DNA of 7,218 nucleotides from Amphritea sp. (GTDB taxonomy: Bacteria > Pseudomonadota > Gammaproteobacteria > Pseudomonadales > Balneatricaceae). The notes beneath the pieces are model-generated. The model had not been told where the DNA came from. It did not search any database and saw only the letters and a list, made by a program, of their open reading frames with translations. The translations under genes were made by a program, and so were the position numbers. The stretch is from NCBI GenBank assembly GCA_018067325.1, contig JAGPUU010000290.1, positions 1 through 7,218 of the forward strand, read 5' to 3'. Below are positions 6,108-7,218 of this stretch, piece after piece (the first letter of the stretch is position 1; each line of letters starts with the position of its first letter).

Positions 6108-6974
6108 ATGTCTGCTGCACCAAACATCATCGCTTTTCAGGGCGTCGAAGGCGCTTATTCACATCTTTCCTGTCGTCGGGTTTTCCCGGAGATGGAAGCG
6201 TTTGCCTGTGAAACCTTTGTAGAAGCGATGTTTATGGTGGATCAGGGCAAAGCTAAACTGGCGATGATTCCGTTAGAAAACTCCACCGCCGGACGGGTAG
6301 AAGAGATCTACCGCCTGATGCCTAAAAGCCAGCTACACATTATCGGCGAGCATTTTGAACCGGTAAGCCACTGTCTGCTGGGTATAAAAGGCAGCTCAAT
6401 TGAGCAACTGAAGACTGTCTCTTCACACCCTCAAGCGCTGGCCCAGTGTGATGGAAAGATTAAACTATTAGGCATAGAGCCGATTGCCGCCTTTGATACG
6501 GCAGGCTCGGCCTCTGAATTAGCGCAGAACCCAAGCCTGACCCACGGGGCTATCGCCTCAAGCCTGGCAGCTGAGCTTTATGATCTTGAAGTGCTCCAGA
6601 AAAACTTTCAGGACGTCACCGGCAACACCACCCGCTTTCTCATTCTTTCCAGTGAACAGGGTATTCCTGAGTACGAAGCAGATACCCCCTATATCACCTC
6701 ACTAATGTTTACCGTGCGTAACATTCCGGCTGCGCTCTATAAAGCGATGGGCGGTTTTTCAACGAACGGTATCAATATGGTTAAGCTGGAAAGCTATATG
6801 GGTAACGGTCTCACTAAAGGGGCTAGTTTTCATCTGGACGTCGAAGGCCACCCCAATGACCGGATGATGCAGTACGCACTAAAAGAACTGGAATTTTTTA
6901 CCAAAGAGATGCGTAACCTGGGCACCTATAAAGCCCATGAATTCCGCGCTCAGAACAGGCCACTGCCTGAATAG
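6108..6974 (+). CDS. pheA: Monofunctional prephenate dehydratase with ACT domain
   Basis: This 288-residue enzyme converts prephenate to phenylpyruvate, the committed step to phenylalanine, in the cytoplasm. The two-lobed catalytic domain (about 6-183) begins IAFQGVEGAYSH. It contains the family signatures MIPLENSTAGRV (53-64), SSHPQALAQC (105-114) and TGNTTRF (171-177), the last carrying the catalytic Thr-Arg-Phe. An ACT regulatory domain follows (about 196-277, SLMFTVRNIPAALYKAMGGFSTNGINMVKLESYMG). There is no chorismate mutase domain, unlike the fused P-protein of most gammaproteobacteria. The phenylalanine-site motif ESRP is replaced by ESYM, and the GALV motif by IPAAL; both resemble alphaproteobacterial PheA. 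Feedback control may therefore differ from E. coli. The ATG has a CGGAA site five bases upstream. It has its own promoter and is divergent from trmH. The next gene on the same strand starts 69 bases after the stop, with no strong terminator between. Confidence 0.94.
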   Translation: MSAAPNIIAFQGVEGAYSHLSCRRVFPEMEAFACETFVEAMFMVDQGKAKLAMIPLENSTAGRVEEIYRLMPKSQLHIIGEHFEPVSHCLLGIKGSSIEQLKTVSSHPQALAQCDGKIKLLGIEPIAAFDTAGSASELAQNPSLTHGAIASSLAAELYDLEVLQKNFQDVTGNTTRFLILSSEQGIPEYEADTPYITSLMFTVRNIPAALYKAMGGFSTNGINMVKLESYMGNGLTKGASFHLDVEGHPNDRMMQYALKELEFFTKEMRNLGTYKAHEFRAQNRPLPE

Positions 6975-7043
6975 TCGATTTGAGTAATAGCTTAAAAAAA
7001 TATTACGCCGCCTCTCATTATTAACCCTCACCCAGGCCCGTCC

Positions 7044-7218
7044 TTGAAGCTCAGTAAACGATTACAGCAGATTGAACAGATGGTGGCATCAGACTATACC
7101 CATATCTGGGATTGCTGTTGTGACCATGGATTTCTGGGTACCGCCCTGCTGTCCCGACAATCCGCCAGTCAGATCCATTTTGTTGATATTGTGCCTGAAC
7201 TGATCGCTGAGCTAGACA
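7044..7218 (+). CDS. TrmK-like tRNA (adenine(22)-N1)-methyltransferase (COG2384), 5' part
   Basis: This is a partial gene: 58 codons are visible and it runs off the right edge. The product begins (M)KLSKRLQQIEQMVASDYTHIWDCCCDHGFLGTALLSRQ, then IHFVDIVPELIAELD. The KLSKRL start and the D-x-x-x-DHG-x-L segment (motif I of a Rossmann methyltransferase) are typical of the TrmK/COG2384 family, which methylates N1 of A22 in tRNA. No ATG precedes the conserved KLSKRL. The best start is TTG 7044-7046, with only a weak AGG (7034-7036) before it. An in-frame ATG at 7080 would remove the conserved N-terminus. The frame is open upstream to a TAA at 6993. Many gammaproteobacterial members have unproven substrates, so the exact reaction is uncertain. 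Confidence 0.75.
   Translation, partial: MKLSKRLQQIEQMVASDYTHIWDCCCDHGFLGTALLSRQSASQIHFVDIVPELIAELD

Noticed and set aside
6984..7006. Inverted repeat GTAATA-N11-TATTAC after pheA, considered as a terminator
   Set aside because: The stem is six mostly A-T pairs with a large A-rich loop and no T run after it, so it is too weak to call.

Overview
The window looks like a chromosomal segment of a gammaproteobacterium, probably a marine Oceanospirillales-type heterotroph. The reasons are a gammaproteobacterial-type TrmH, a COG2384/TrmK-like methyltransferase beginning KLSKRLQQIEQMV, a TAXI-type TRAP transporter, moderate GC and many AT-rich intergenic stretches. This taxonomic placement is inferred from protein flavour only. 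I see no phage, IS, CRISPR or defence genes and no RNA genes.

Minus-strand block, right to left (6005 to 1). trmH (tRNA Gm18 methyltransferase) is followed 39 bp later by a two-component pair that overlaps by ATGA. The pair is a membrane-bound DctB-like histidine kinase (GTG start) and a DctD-like sigma-54-dependent response regulator. The regulator ends in a 17-bp tandem repeat and is followed by a hairpin terminator. A 331-bp intergenic region (1431-1761) then holds what looks like a complete sigma-54 control region for the next operon. In transcription order it has a pair of inverted 11-bp enhancer candidates, a small palindrome, a perfect IHF consensus site and a -24/-12 promoter with exact GG-N10-GC spacing. 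The operon it serves encodes a TAXI-family periplasmic binding protein and the start of a TRAP permease that runs off the left edge. A strong intrinsic terminator lies between these two genes.

Plus-strand block (6108 to 7218). A monofunctional prephenate dehydratase (PheA) with a C-terminal ACT domain has its own extended -10 promoter in a 102-bp divergent gap from trmH. After it comes the 5' end of a TrmK-like tRNA m1A22 methyltransferase gene that appears to start with TTG and runs off the right edge.

How it works together (inference): the kinase senses an external or periplasmic ligand through its N-terminal sensor domain and phosphorylates Asp54 of the regulator. The regulator binds the upstream repeats and, helped by IHF bending, activates sigma-54 RNA polymerase to express the TAXI TRAP uptake system. 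The terminator after the binding-protein gene would give more binding protein than permease. The transported substrate cannot be read from the sequence. The rest of the window is ordinary housekeeping; the most interesting part is this compact, apparently self-contained sigma-54/TAXI regulatory circuit.
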